NCBI RefSeq assembly: GCF_009939295.1
Contig: NZ_WVIC01000010.1
Coordinates: forward strand, 37,951-101,950
Length of the DNA stretch: 64,000 bases
From: Petrachloros mirabilis ULC683
Lineage (GTDB): Bacteria; Cyanobacteriota; Cyanobacteriia; Thermosynechococcales; Thermosynechococcaceae
Direction of reading: 5' to 3'
Shown: in pieces, positions 8,863 to 17,787 of the stretch
How positions within the stretch are numbered: the stretch's first letter is position 1
How the letters are laid out: each line of letters begins with the position of its first letter
Made by a program: the position numbers and the translations under genes
The notes under the pieces: generated by a model
The model's input: the letters and a program-made list of their open reading frames with translations, nothing else
Told to the model about the DNA's origin: nothing
Database searches by the model: none

Positions 8863-10794
8863 CTAGACTTCCACAGCCAGTGCTGGCAGAGTAAAATTCT
8901 TGCCTGGATGCGCTTTTGGCGCATTGAGTTGTAAGGTCGTCAGTGTATCCGTGAAGCCTGAGGGCAATTGAAAGACCTGCACCTTCTGGAGCAAATGATC
9001 AGAGAGCTGGGTCATGGTGTCAGCGAGAAAGCGAGCTTCTTGGGCTTGCCCTGCAATTTGACTAGAGAGTTGAGCAATGGCCTGCATGGCACCAGCCGTC
9101 TCGGCAGCAGTTTGAACAATTTCTTGACTGGTGGCAGTGACGGTTTCACCAGCCGCCATGGCATCTCCGGTCACAGCCTGCACGGTTTGGAAGATCTCGC
9201 GGGTTTGTTTTACCCCCTGGGTAAAGCCCCCGACTAATCCCCCTAGGCGCTGAACGTCGGTATCGACATCCGACACCACGCGATGGATCTGGTTGTTGCG
9301 TTGCTCTAGAAGGGCTAAGCCTTCATTGGTCTGCTGAGCTAGGTGGCTCACTTGATTGGCGATGGATGCAAATTCTTGGGCCACAGCGGCAAATTGCTGT
9401 GGGTCTCGTTGCTCAGCAGCACGAGCGGCAACCAAGGAGGCATTGAGGGCTAGCATTTGGGTTTGCTCAGCGATGTCGCCTTGGTTGTGGACGAACTGGT
9501 CGGCTAGTCCGACAAACTCACCCAGGGTTTTCATGCGCTGGACGATGCGATCGCTCCCCTGCTGCAACACAGAAATCTCCTGGTCGAGGGTGTTCACCTC
9601 TAGCTGACCGTTAGCAACAGCCGCCTGTAGTTCTTGGAGGGAGTGATTGGTGTGGTCAAGTTGTTGGGCGGCACTGTGGGCAAATTGGCGCACCCGATCG
9701 GTGAGCTGAAGCACCTGATCAACGGCATTTACCTGCTGATCTGTGTCTTTGGCGACAGCAGCGGCGATGGTGCGCTGCTGTTTGCTGCTGGTGGAGACCT
9801 GTTGGCTGGTGGTTGACACCTGACAGACAATGCGGGCGAGTTCTTCGATCAGACGGTTGAGAGTGTCTCCCACCAGTCCGGTGGCTCGTTCATTGACGAT
9901 GGCTTGGGTGGTGAGATCTCCCTGCTCGATGGAGCACACTACATCCAGAATATGATCTACATCCTCTAAAAGCTGCTCCCCTTCTTCTCGCACTTGATCT
10001 TCCTGGTGCTTCCGGGTTTCAATTTCGTGCTGGAGCTGGGTGTTGAGACCCATTAGGTTTTGCTGGGACTGTTGCAGCGAGTCTTGGGCAGTTTTGCGAT
10101 CGCGGATATAGTCGCGCACGGCTGAGAGCACCAAAATCCAGGCTCCTAACAAGATTGGGAAGGTGGCAGCGGCAAATCCGATAGAGACCTGTAGCTGCTG
10201 GCGATAGGCTTGCAACTGTTGGGCAATCAAGACCTCAACTTGCTCTAGGACGCGGTTAATCCCTTGGGAATAGATGTCTTTTTGTTCAGTGTAGTCTGCG
10301 CCTAGCAACAGGTTGAGAGCGGCGTCAGCTTGACCGTTACGCACCAACTCAAAGGCTTGGGTTTCATACTCAATGAGGAGTTGATTGGCGGTGTCGGTTT
10401 GGCTGGCTTCGACGCGAATGGCATCGGTGACGCCATTTAGGGTTTGCTGAATAGCCTGATCGAGCTGGGGTTCAAATTGGTTGTAGCGTTCCTCCCAGGC
10501 TAGGTCGCCTGTGCTGGCAGCCATGCGAGCGGACATGGTCAACACTTCGTCTAGATGTACAATCTTGCCACTCAGCTTTTGCATCTCGAACTGGCGCGTC
10601 ACTGTGGTACGGAAACCCCGATAGACATTCCAGGTATTCCACATGGAGCCCCCAAAGAGAATCAGGCTGCCCGCAATGGTGACGGAGATAGTCCCCACCA
10701 GATTTTCACGCACAAACTGTTGCAGCCGTGCCGCTAATGTCGGAGCGTCTGGAGTTGAGAGGGGCATTGACCGGGAAGATTGAATAGAGTTCAT
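8863..10794 (-). CDS. Methyl-accepting chemotaxis protein (first of two, PilJ/PixJ-like)
   Basis: 643-residue receptor with a membrane helix at about 33-52, a helical external domain (about 55-200), a second membrane helix at about 205-225, a HAMP-like region and a C-terminal coiled-coil signalling domain with the hairpin MLALNASLVAARAAEQ. The external domain shares LDEVLTMSARM and STGD...WE.RYN segments with the neighbouring MCP, so the two arose by tandem duplication. No photoreceptor domain is seen. It lies between the CheW gene and the second MCP; the gene order is that of cyanobacterial pix/pil/hmp operons, where the MCP sits at the cell pole with the pilus motors. Confidence 0.9.
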   Translation of the reverse strand: MNSIQSSRSMPLSTPDAPTLAARLQQFVRENLVGTISVTIAGSLILFGGSMWNTWNVYRGFRTTVTRQFEMQKLSGKIVHLDEVLTMSARMAASTGDLAWEERYNQFEPQLDQAIQQTLNGVTDAIRVEASQTDTANQLLIEYETQAFELVRNGQADAALNLLLGADYTEQKDIYSQGINRVLEQVEVLIAQQLQAYRQQLQVSIGFAAATFPILLGAWILVLSAVRDYIRDRKTAQDSLQQSQQNLMGLNTQLQHEIETRKHQEDQVREEGEQLLEDVDHILDVVCSIEQGDLTTQAIVNERATGLVGDTLNRLIEELARIVCQVSTTSQQVSTSSKQQRTIAAAVAKDTDQQVNAVDQVLQLTDRVRQFAHSAAQQLDHTNHSLQELQAAVANGQLEVNTLDQEISVLQQGSDRIVQRMKTLGEFVGLADQFVHNQGDIAEQTQMLALNASLVAARAAEQRDPQQFAAVAQEFASIANQVSHLAQQTNEGLALLEQRNNQIHRVVSDVDTDVQRLGGLVGGFTQGVKQTREIFQTVQAVTGDAMAAGETVTATSQEIVQTAAETAGAMQAIAQLSSQIAGQAQEARFLADTMTQLSDHLLQKVQVFQLPSGFTDTLTTLQLNAPKAHPGKNFTLPALAVEV

Positions 10795-10891
10795 AACACA
10801 AACCAGTTTGAGGGAGCCAAATAAAACAAGGCAGCAGCAGCAAGCCTCCAGAGGATGAGTTGAGAACTAGGAGTTCAGTTACTCCTGGTTC

Positions 10892-11398
10892 TTAGGGTGA
10901 AACCTTGGCGTCCTCGGAAGGGTTGGGGGTCATAGTGCCCCATTGACGAGGCTGCCACATGTCTTGGGGCAACCAGTGCGGATGCAGTAAAACCTGAGTA
11001 TGGGGTAGGGGAGGGGTGCCAACTGTGGGAGTCCAGGAGGTCATCGCACTTGGGGTGTTGGCAGTTCCCCCAAGGAGTTGATCCACTACGAGGCCGACAT
11101 GAGCCAAGTTGGCGACGGTGGCATTGAGAGAAACGACGATAGAGGTTTCTCTGAGACCTGTTTCTGGCAATTGCAGAAGGCGATGCCCCGATACCAGGGG
11201 CAAAATAGCGCCGCTGTGGTGGATGACGCCCAGAAACAACGGCGAATAGAAGGGCAAATCTAAAAGCTGCGATCGCGACACCCGGATAATCTCAGCCACC
11301 CAGTCTGAGGGAATGCCCACATTGACGGCACCCACTCGGGTGAAAATCAATTGCTGCGAGGTAGAAGGCGGTCGCTCAGGAGAAAGCACCATGGACAT
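10892..11398 (-). CDS. CheW-like coupling protein (PixI/PilI-like)
   Basis: 168 residues forming one CheW domain (LIFTRVGAVNVGIPSDWVAE, LPFYSPLFLGVIHHSGAILP, GLVVDQLLG). CheW proteins bridge MCP signalling tips and CheA. The ATG at 11398 has an AAAGGAACT ribosome-binding site ten bases upstream. It lies 11 bp downstream of the single-REC gene, which fits co-transcription and the usual G-H-I-J-L order of these operons. The last 40 residues are Pro/Trp rich and outside the core fold. Confidence 0.9.
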   Translation of the reverse strand: MSMVLSPERPPSTSQQLIFTRVGAVNVGIPSDWVAEIIRVSRSQLLDLPFYSPLFLGVIHHSGAILPLVSGHRLLQLPETGLRETSIVVSLNATVANLAHVGLVVDQLLGGTANTPSAMTSWTPTVGTPPLPHTQVLLHPHWLPQDMWQPRQWGTMTPNPSEDAKVSP

Positions 11399-11409
11399 AC
11401 TGAGTTCCT

Positions 11410-11772
11410 TTAGGCTGCCACCCGCTCTAGGACTTGAGTTACATTTTCCTGGGTGACTGGCTTCACGAGATAATCATCGGCTCCAGCTCGTTTAATGCCA
11501 TAGTTCACCTCCAGCGGTGTTTTCTTGCCAGAGTAGAGAACTACATATTGATTCGTGGTCTTGGGGTTAAGTCGCAGCGATCTCAGGAACTTGTATCCAT
11601 CTTGTTCTGGCATCACCACATCTAAAAACACCAGGTCATAGCGGTCTGATTCTAGATGGGTGAGGGCATCTGCGGTATTGTCGCACTGTTCAACCTCATG
11701 CCCGAGCATGGTTAAGAGGCTGGCCAGGGAGTGTCGATCGACAGAGCTGTCATCAATAATAAGAAATCGCAT
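11410..11772 (-). CDS. Single-domain response regulator (PixH/PilH/HmpB-like)
   Basis: A stand-alone REC domain of 120 residues. The acidic pocket is Asp7-Asp8 in LIIDDSS, the phosphoacceptor is Asp51 in LVFLDVVMPEQDGY, and the conserved Lys is in DDYLVKPV. With no output domain it probably acts by protein-protein contact or as a phosphate sink, like CheY. It sits between the PatA-like and the CheW genes of the same operon. A GGAG sits about 13 bases before its ATG. Confidence 0.92.
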   Translation of the reverse strand: MRFLIIDDSSVDRHSLASLLTMLGHEVEQCDNTADALTHLESDRYDLVFLDVVMPEQDGYKFLRSLRLNPKTTNQYVVLYSGKKTPLEVNYGIKRAGADDYLVKPVTQENVTQVLERVAA

Positions 11773-11804
11773 CTTCTAAGAACTCCATTAAGGGTTGACA
11801 AAAC

Positions 11805-13046
11805 TTATGCGCTGAGCTTCTGTGCTTCTCTGGGGGAATCGGGAGCCGTAATCAGGGTTTGAATCAGCTCTTGTAAATTGGTTTGAAACCGATCAATTTC
11901 ACTCATGGCCATGGGCTTGGTCAAAAATTCACAACCACTCCACTGCGCCCGCCACTTATTCGATAATTTTTGCTCTCCCGTGAGGATGACTAGGGGTGTT
12001 CCTGAGAGCATGGGCTGCTGTCGTACCTGTTTGACCAGTTCAAATCCGGTAATGCCAGGCATGTTGATATCGACAAAGGCTACCGCAGGCTTGATCTGAG
12101 CCATCATAGCTAGGGCTTGCTCTGCCTGCTGACAGACCACGACGGGATACCCCAGTGCCGTCACCAAGCTTTGGAACTGAGACAGCACCAAGGCTGAATC
12201 ATCAATGATCATGACGGTTGAGGGGGTTGCCTGAGTAGGCTGCTCAAGTGACACCAGCCCCGCATTGACTAATTTGGCGAAGAACTTGGCAATTTCTAAA
12301 GAGTCTTTGGCTAGAGCCGTTGCAATTTGATGCAAGGAGCTGCCGTTTTTCGATACGGTCTGAATCCATTGACGCTGGGCTTCAGGCAACTGACTGCGTT
12401 GGATGGCTTCAAGATTCAGCATCGGAACCATGCCCATGGAGGGCACATAGGGTTTGAGCTGTTGCCAGAGCATCTGCCGCTGCTGTGCCTCATACAATAG
12501 CTCTGAAACTTTATATCCCGCAATCGGCAGTTGGGCGGGCAAGTTAGGGTCGTCGATAAAAACGGCTTCCCCTTCACCCAGGAGCAGGTAAATATCAAAA
12601 TTGTTGAGCACTTTGAGACGTAACGCCTCTTGGACTTGGGATAAAGTGACAATCCCCATTGCCTGCATTTGCGCAATTAATGTGGCAGGAGCAACGGCCT
12701 GAGATTTGATGCTCTGTTGTTGCCGTGCAAAATAAGGCTTAATGGATTCATGGCGCGTCTGGGGAATATAGCGCTGCACAATCTTGAGTAGGTTTTCACT
12801 ATTCCATTGCTGGGTACCTGCGTAGCAGAGTTGCCCTCGAACTAGCCCTAGATGTGCACAATGTTGCTGTTTAGCACGCCGCAAACGAGTGAAGCGCAGT
12901 TGCCAATAGCCATTTTGGACGTTTTCAGAGCACGCGATCAGTTGGGGCACTAATTCCTGACCCCGAAAAGCAAACTGGTGCGCTTGAACAAAATTCTGTA
13001 TCATATCCGGAACAACAGTAGCAGTGAATACCGTCTGGGCGTTCAA
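11805..13046 (-). CDS. PatA-like response regulator (PATAN/DUF4388 plus REC; PixG/PilG/HmpA-like)
   Basis: First gene of the operon. The N-terminal 270 residues resemble the PATAN region of cyanobacterial PatA proteins (LIACSENVQNGYWQLRFT, then IAQMQAMGIVTLSQVQEAL), and the C-terminal 120 residues are a REC domain with MIIDDSA, phosphoacceptor Asp in VAFVDINMPGITGF and Lys in EFLTKPM. In relatives this protein links the kinase to pilus motor choice or direction. The start at 13046 is a TTG; an ATG at 13004 (MIQNFVQAHQ) is an equally good start and would give 399 residues. The 155-bp gap upstream holds a perfect CAAAATTTTG palindrome and probably the operon promoter. Confidence 0.9.
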   Translation of the reverse strand: MNAQTVFTATVVPDMIQNFVQAHQFAFRGQELVPQLIACSENVQNGYWQLRFTRLRRAKQQHCAHLGLVRGQLCYAGTQQWNSENLLKIVQRYIPQTRHESIKPYFARQQQSIKSQAVAPATLIAQMQAMGIVTLSQVQEALRLKVLNNFDIYLLLGEGEAVFIDDPNLPAQLPIAGYKVSELLYEAQQRQMLWQQLKPYVPSMGMVPMLNLEAIQRSQLPEAQRQWIQTVSKNGSSLHQIATALAKDSLEIAKFFAKLVNAGLVSLEQPTQATPSTVMIIDDSALVLSQFQSLVTALGYPVVVCQQAEQALAMMAQIKPAVAFVDINMPGITGFELVKQVRQQPMLSGTPLVILTGEQKLSNKWRAQWSGCEFLTKPMAMSEIDRFQTNLQELIQTLITAPDSPREAQKLSA

Positions 13047-13201
13047 ACTCTCTCAACATTTGAGCTAGTCTCAGTATTCCCTGGCTATGTGAAGACATGA
13101 CACGGCTGGGTTATTTTTTCTTTTGCAAAATTTTGATGCCCCCACCCAGATGTGGAGGGTTACGCTTGACCTGTCTCAAGATGAGCTGTGTTTTTTGGAT
13201 T

Positions 13202-15142
13202 TCAACCCCGCTCTGTGCTTCCGCTAGCAACCACTGGGGGAGACTGCTCTCGAAGTACCAGGGTTTCTAGGTACACCAACAGAGCATTGATGTCAGATGG
13301 GTTCACCCCACCAATGCGGGTGGCTTGGCCAAGGGTGAGGGGTTGGACTTTGAGGAGTTTTTCTCGGGCTTCCATGGAGAGGGTTTGGATCTGCGCATAG
13401 TCCAAATTGGCTGGGAGTTTGCGCTGGGCTTGACGGCTAACCTGTTCGATTTGGCGCGTTTGCCGTTTGATGTAGCCCTCATATTTAATCTCGATTTCTA
13501 CCCCGGCTTGTTCAGCTTCGGTTAACTTAGATGTGCCCAAGCCATGCCCTAACAAATGCTCATAGTGAAAACCGGGGCGGCGGAGGAGTTCGGCTAGGGT
13601 AATGGCTCCGTTGATACGCTGTTGGGTTTGGGTTGCGATCGCCACCCCCACTGGCTCTTTTTCTTTAATTCGGGTTTTCTGGAGGCGAGTTTGTTCGGCA
13701 GCCATATTGGCCTGCTTCTGGGTAAACAAGTGCCAGCGGCGCTCATCAATCAGCCCCACCTCTCGACCCAGAGGTGTCAGGCGTTGATCGGCATTGTCTG
13801 AGCGTAGGATCAGCCGATATTCCGAGCGACTGGTGAGCATTCGATAGGGCTCTCGCAAATCCTTGGTACAGAGGTCATCAATCAGGGTGCCGATATAGCT
13901 CTGCTCCCGGGGAAAGACAATCATCTCTTGATGGCGCACAAACCGGGCAGCGTTGATGCCCGCCACAATCCCTTGGGCAGCCGCTTCTTCGTAGCCTGTG
14001 GTGCCATTGATTTGGCCAGCACAAAACAGCCCCTCGATCTGTTTGGTCATCAGGGTTGCATAGCACTGGGTGGCCGGGAGGTAGTCATATTCCACGGCAT
14101 AGGCGGGTCTGAGCATTTGGCAGTGCTCTAGGCCGGGGAGCGATCGCAGCAATTGCAGTTGCAACGTCTCCGGTAGCCCCGTGGAAAATCCTTGAATATA
14201 CAGCTCTGGAATATCCCGCCCTTCTGGTTCAATGAAAATCTGGTGGCTGTCCTTGTCAGCAAAGCGAACAATTTTGTCCTCAATGCTAGGGCAATAGCGA
14301 GGCCCCTTGGCATCCACCCAGCCCCCATAGACCGGGGACAGGTGCAGATTTTGCCGGATCAGGCGATGGGTTTGCGCCGTGGTGCGGGTGATGTAGCAGT
14401 TCATTTGCTGCCGCTCCACCCAAACCTCCGGGTCAAAGCTGAACCAGCGCACCTGTTCATCGGGGGGCTGGGGCTCCATTTGGGTGTAATCGACCGAGCG
14501 TTTGTCCACCCGCGCTGGCGTCCCCGTCTTTAGGCGTCCCGTTTCAAAGCCCAGGCGAGCTAGAGTGTGGGTCAAGCCTTCGGCGGCAAACTCGCCGGCG
14601 CGGCCCGCCGCCATGGAGCGATTGCCCACCCAAATGCGGCCGCCCAGGAAGGTGCCCGTGGTCAAGATTACTGTTTTACAAGCAAAGGCCACCCCAAAAT
14701 AGGTCTGTAGGCCGACCACCTCTTGATTAGGCCCCAACACCAAATCAGTCACCATCCCCTCCCGCAGGGTTAGGTTGGACTGATTTTCGACAATGCCCTT
14801 CATGACGGCGGCATATTCCCGCTTGTCCGTCTGGGCGCGCAGTGCCCACACCGCTGGCCCTCGGGAGTGATTGAGCAGCCGCTTTTGCAGATAGGTGCGA
14901 TCGGCCATTTTACCAATTTCGCCCCCTAGGGCATCCACCTCATGGGTGAGTTGGGACTTGGCCGGGGCACCCACCGCCGGATTGCAGGGCTGCCAGGCAA
15001 TTTTGTCCAGATTCAGCGTCAGCAATAGAGTACGGCAGCCCAAGCGAGCCGTGGCGAGGGCAGCTTCGCAACCCGCATGGCCAGCCCCCACCACCACCAC
15101 ATCAAAGGCATCGATAAACTCCACTGTCGGCTGCATAGTCAT
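13202..15142 (-). CDS. mnmG: tRNA uridine-5-carboxymethylaminomethyl(34) synthesis enzyme MnmG
   Basis: FAD-dependent partner of MnmE that modifies the wobble uridine of tRNAs; cytosolic. The 646 residues carry the N-terminal FAD loop [13 protein letters not shown], the family segment WQPCNPAVG, the conserved region [14 protein letters not shown], the active-site-type [21 protein letters not shown] near the middle, and the helical C-terminal tRNA-binding domain ([12 protein letters not shown]). Length is typical (about 630). Starts MTMQPTVEF; the third codon is also an ATG. It is monocistronic here, upstream of the chemotaxis-like operon on the same strand. Confidence 0.97.
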   Translation of the reverse strand: MTMQPTVEFIDAFDVVVVGAGHAGCEAALATARLGCRTLLLTLNLDKIAWQPCNPAVGAPAKSQLTHEVDALGGEIGKMADRTYLQKRLLNHSRGPAVWALRAQTDKREYAAVMKGIVENQSNLTLREGMVTDLVLGPNQEVVGLQTYFGVAFACKTVILTTGTFLGGRIWVGNRSMAAGRAGEFAAEGLTHTLARLGFETGRLKTGTPARVDKRSVDYTQMEPQPPDEQVRWFSFDPEVWVERQQMNCYITRTTAQTHRLIRQNLHLSPVYGGWVDAKGPRYCPSIEDKIVRFADKDSHQIFIEPEGRDIPELYIQGFSTGLPETLQLQLLRSLPGLEHCQMLRPAYAVEYDYLPATQCYATLMTKQIEGLFCAGQINGTTGYEEAAAQGIVAGINAARFVRHQEMIVFPREQSYIGTLIDDLCTKDLREPYRMLTSRSEYRLILRSDNADQRLTPLGREVGLIDERRWHLFTQKQANMAAEQTRLQKTRIKEKEPVGVAIATQTQQRINGAITLAELLRRPGFHYEHLLGHGLGTSKLTEAEQAGVEIEIKYEGYIKRQTRQIEQVSRQAQRKLPANLDYAQIQTLSMEAREKLLKVQPLTLGQATRIGGVNPSDINALLVYLETLVLREQSPPVVASGSTERG

Positions 15143-15277
15143 GGGATAAAGCGACTCAATGCAATGTCTTGATTGTAGCGATTGCTGCCCTAGACTCTCC
15201 TTAGCTGAGCGTTGCAGCCAGATGGCTGCTTTATACTATCGTAAGAATGCCTCCTCTTCAGTTTTTGCCGCGATCAC

Positions 15278-15823
15278 ATGGGTTTTTGGAAAAGTCTGTT
15301 TAATGGGTCAGGTTCTGCGTCCTCGCAGGCCGTTATCTCGGCAAATGGCTTGGGGTATCAGGTTGAAGATGCAACTTCTAACTCACAAAGCGGTGTTAAG
15401 TCTCGAATCCTGTTTAGTAAAGAGCGTGAACTGGATCTCTACGAACTCGAAGAACTCTGTGATGCGGTGGGTTGGTCTCGGCGTCCCCTAAGAAAAGTTC
15501 GGAAAGCCATCCAGCACAGCTTTTTGGTGATCTCTATGTGGGAGCAGCGCGGCAACTATCGCCGGTTGATTGGCTTTTCGCGGGCGACTTCTGACCATGC
15601 CTTTAATGCCACCATCTGGGATGTGGTGGTGCATCCTGACTTTCAGGGGCGGGGTTTAGGCAGAGCGCTGATGAAAGAAATTATTCGAGAACTCCGCAAC
15701 CAAGACATCAGCAACATCACCCTGTTTGCCGATCCCCATGTGGTCAATTTTTATCGGGATTTGGGGTTTTCCCCCGATCCAGAAGGCATCAAGGGGATGT
15801 TTTGGTATCCTAATTCCCGCTGA
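15278..15823 (+). CDS. GNAT family N-acetyltransferase (cyanobacterial/Ycf52-like)
   Basis: 181-residue acetyltransferase. The acetyl-CoA binding core is at about 105-165: [19 protein letters not shown] contains the Q/RxxGxG/A loop, and [20 protein letters not shown] is the usual C-terminal half. The N-terminal 50 residues are poorly ordered and the region [17 protein letters not shown] is shared with the plastid Ycf52/NSI type as I remember it. The substrate cannot be read from the sequence; protein lysine or N-terminal acetylation is plausible. Divergent from mnmG, with about 135 bp between starts. Confidence 0.85.
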   Translation: MGFWKSLFNGSGSASSQAVISANGLGYQVEDATSNSQSGVKSRILFSKERELDLYELEELCDAVGWSRRPLRKVRKAIQHSFLVISMWEQRGNYRRLIGFSRATSDHAFNATIWDVVVHPDFQGRGLGRALMKEIIRELRNQDISNITLFADPHVVNFYRDLGFSPDPEGIKGMFWYPNSR

Positions 15824-15973
15824 ACCGCTAGGTAAGTTGGGCTCTACCGGCTCTGACCTGCTGCAAGTTCAGCGACGAAATCAAAACAATTGACTTGTAA
15901 GAGTTTCAGAATTTTTGAAGTGTGACTAGCATGCTGAATCCCAGAAGAGCCATGGATGTTCGCTACCCCTCAG

Positions 15974-16589
15974 TTAGTCTTGATAGGTCTGCTGTAGCTC
16001 AGCAATTGCAGAAGCGGTGCGGATGGCACCTCGAATAGCTCTCAGAGTTTCCAAATCCTCGATTTGGGAAATTGCAGACATGAGTGCTAATCCCTCATGG
16101 CCAAACTTGAGTTCTAGCCCTAGCTCAATGGCCTCTAGAGTAGCTGTTCTTAGGCCTTCTTGTCGTCCTCGTTCCTCAGCGTTGCGCTCAATGCTCGTGA
16201 CGTAAGGCATCTGCATGTCCCTCTCGAAAGATTCCAACTCATCCTGGAACTGTTCTTCTAGCGCCCTGGGTAACATCAATACCCAATCAATAAATCGGAA
16301 CAGATTGAGAATATCTTTGCGCTCAAATCCCCGCTCATACAAGCGACGCGTGAGGTTAAATTTCCAGTCTTTACGCTGCCCCGGATTGCCACGCGTCTCC
16401 AACGCCTTGAGATGGGCCATCACCACCGTCGCGAAAGGATTTCGGTCGCCCTCCAGAATATTCCAGTTCTGTTCGTAGTCTAGCAACTTCACCATTGGGA
16501 ATCGAAAGTCGATCTCGCAGCCCCAGACCTCTGTATGAAAGGATGATGTCCTTCCAGGGACTGTCGAAATTTGCGTGTTCCGCGTCCAT
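15974..16589 (-). pseudogene. Internally deleted Rpn-type nuclease / putative transposase pseudogene
   Basis: The C-terminal part from WGCEIDFRFPMVKLLDYE onward matches the common cyanobacterial Rpn-like (PD-(D/E)XK, recombination-promoting nuclease) family and reads open to the stop at 15974. The true N-terminus, MDAEHANFDSPWKDIILSY, starts at 16589 but in another frame, and joins the rest at about 16530-16540. Intact relatives have roughly 120-140 more residues, including the nuclease core, between these two pieces. So an internal deletion has removed the catalytic part and shifted the frame. An open frame of 208 codons starting at 16600 spans the junction but would make a chimeric N-terminus. 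Confidence 0.75.
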
Positions 16590-16600
16590 GCCCCCTCCAT

Positions 16601-17141
16601 TTATTGATTCTAGTTACGACACCTTATTAGCTGGCATTTTCCTGTCGTGGTTGGATAATAAACTCGGTAGAGCTGTAAATCTTGCAATTTACAGTGAGCC
16701 AATGCTTAGAAATACTTGATTGAGGCAAGATCAGACAGTCCGCCGACTCATTACATGTCCTGAGAAATTCTGAGGCCATCCCTATAGACGACTGCGGTGC
16801 GATCGCAGATGCTAAGCCCATAGTCTATTTGAGTTCTAAAAGGATCTGAACTGTCCCTTCAAGCTAAGGAAGGTAGGACAGAGAACATTCAAAGTTTGAG
16901 GCCGATGCCCAAAAAGGGAAAGTAAAATTTTACTTAACTTATTCGCCCTGTCAGCAAAATTAAGATACTCTTATAAGAATAAGAACTTCAATCCGACAAA
17001 AAATATCAAATTAGCAAGAAAGGTCGTATTTAAAAATTCTCAACAATTTCTTTGGTCATTTAATTTAATTGATTAAAGGTGACCATCTTCAAAAAAAGCA
17101 TTTGTAGTCTTCGGAAAACTTGATTTTTGGAGGTTTTGAGA
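16601..17141. other. AT-rich intergenic region with two small palindromes
   Basis: No convincing gene. It holds a perfect 16-bp palindrome AAGTAAAATTTTACTT at 16920-16935 and a stem-loop GTAAAT-cttgca-ATTTAC near 16675-16692. The last 250 bases are much richer in A/T than the surroundings. The region may carry the promoter and an operator of the small gene that starts at 17142. Confidence 0.4.
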
Positions 17142-17489
17142 ATGGCGGGTGTAGATTCATTACCAGTCAGGGAAAAAATTGCCTTTCGGAGAAAATCTAT
17201 TCGAGTCATGGGAGATCTAGTTAATCTGTCTCTGTTGATGGTGCGCGCAGAAGATTATCAACGGGCAAGGGATAACTTTTTCGCATCGGGACGAAGAATC
17301 TGGTTCATGTTTGGCGGCACGGTGAAACGCCTAGATGCAGATCTGGGTAACAAAATTGAAGCAAAATTCAACTCAATCAATACAATGCTGGATCAGCAGG
17401 CTCCAACAAAAAATGCCCTAGTCTCAGACTTGACGGAATTAGATCGGCTGATGCAGATTGCTGTAAAAACAAGCGATGAAGGCATTTAA
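17142..17489 (+). CDS. Small protein of unknown function, 115 residues
   Basis: The ATG at 17142 is chosen because a strong ribosome-binding site GGAGG lies eight bases before it; the open frame extends to a TTG at 17127 but that would remove the binding site. The protein begins MAGVDSLPVREKIAFRRKSIR, is mostly helical and charged, has no membrane segment, and contains the segment IWFMFGGTVKRLDADLGNKI. I recognise no family. Its codon use is more A/T-rich than the neighbours, which suggests acquisition. It points toward the lipoxygenase gene 300 bp downstream, but a repeat lies between them. Confidence 0.65.
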   Translation: MAGVDSLPVREKIAFRRKSIRVMGDLVNLSLLMVRAEDYQRARDNFFASGRRIWFMFGGTVKRLDADLGNKIEAKFNSINTMLDQQAPTKNALVSDLTELDRLMQIAVKTSDEGI

Positions 17490-17555
17490 CGTTTATCGCA
17501 CCCCTCAATCAGAGGCTACTAAGTACACACATCTCTAAGTCGAACCCAAAATGCT

Positions 17556-17640
17556 GCATTCGCCCCCCTAGCTTTGCCATTTTGGGGGGAGGCAGATCGT
17601 CAAAGTCCCCCAGAATGGGGGATTTAGGGGGCTAGACAGG
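17556..17640. repeat. MITE-like palindromic element, copy 2 (core only)
   Basis: Carries ATTCGCCCCCCTAG...CCATTTTGGGGGG on one side and CCCCCAGAATGGGGG...TTAGGGGGC on the other, the same core as the copy at 3270. The outer inverted ends are not clear here. It fills most of the gap before the lipoxygenase gene and contains no frame. Confidence 0.6.
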
Positions 17641-17787
17641 ATGGATAATACAACGAAAACTTGGGTGTACTTCGTAGCCTGATCAACAGGCCACTACAGG
17701 GGGGTAGCGCAAGGTCTGTCAATTTACAAATCATTGTGGATTGCTAGGCAGAAATCAGCACATGAGTAGTGACGTGGTGACGTGACA

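Noticed and set aside
13100..13190. Terminator between mnmG and the chemotaxis-like operon (CAAAATTTTG and CCTCCAC...GTGGGGG)
   Set aside because: The stems are imperfect and not followed by a clear T run on the minus strand.
16627..16821. 64-codon minus-strand frame upstream of the Rpn pseudogene
   Set aside because: Composition and lack of a start signal suggest a chance frame in AT-rich intergenic DNA.
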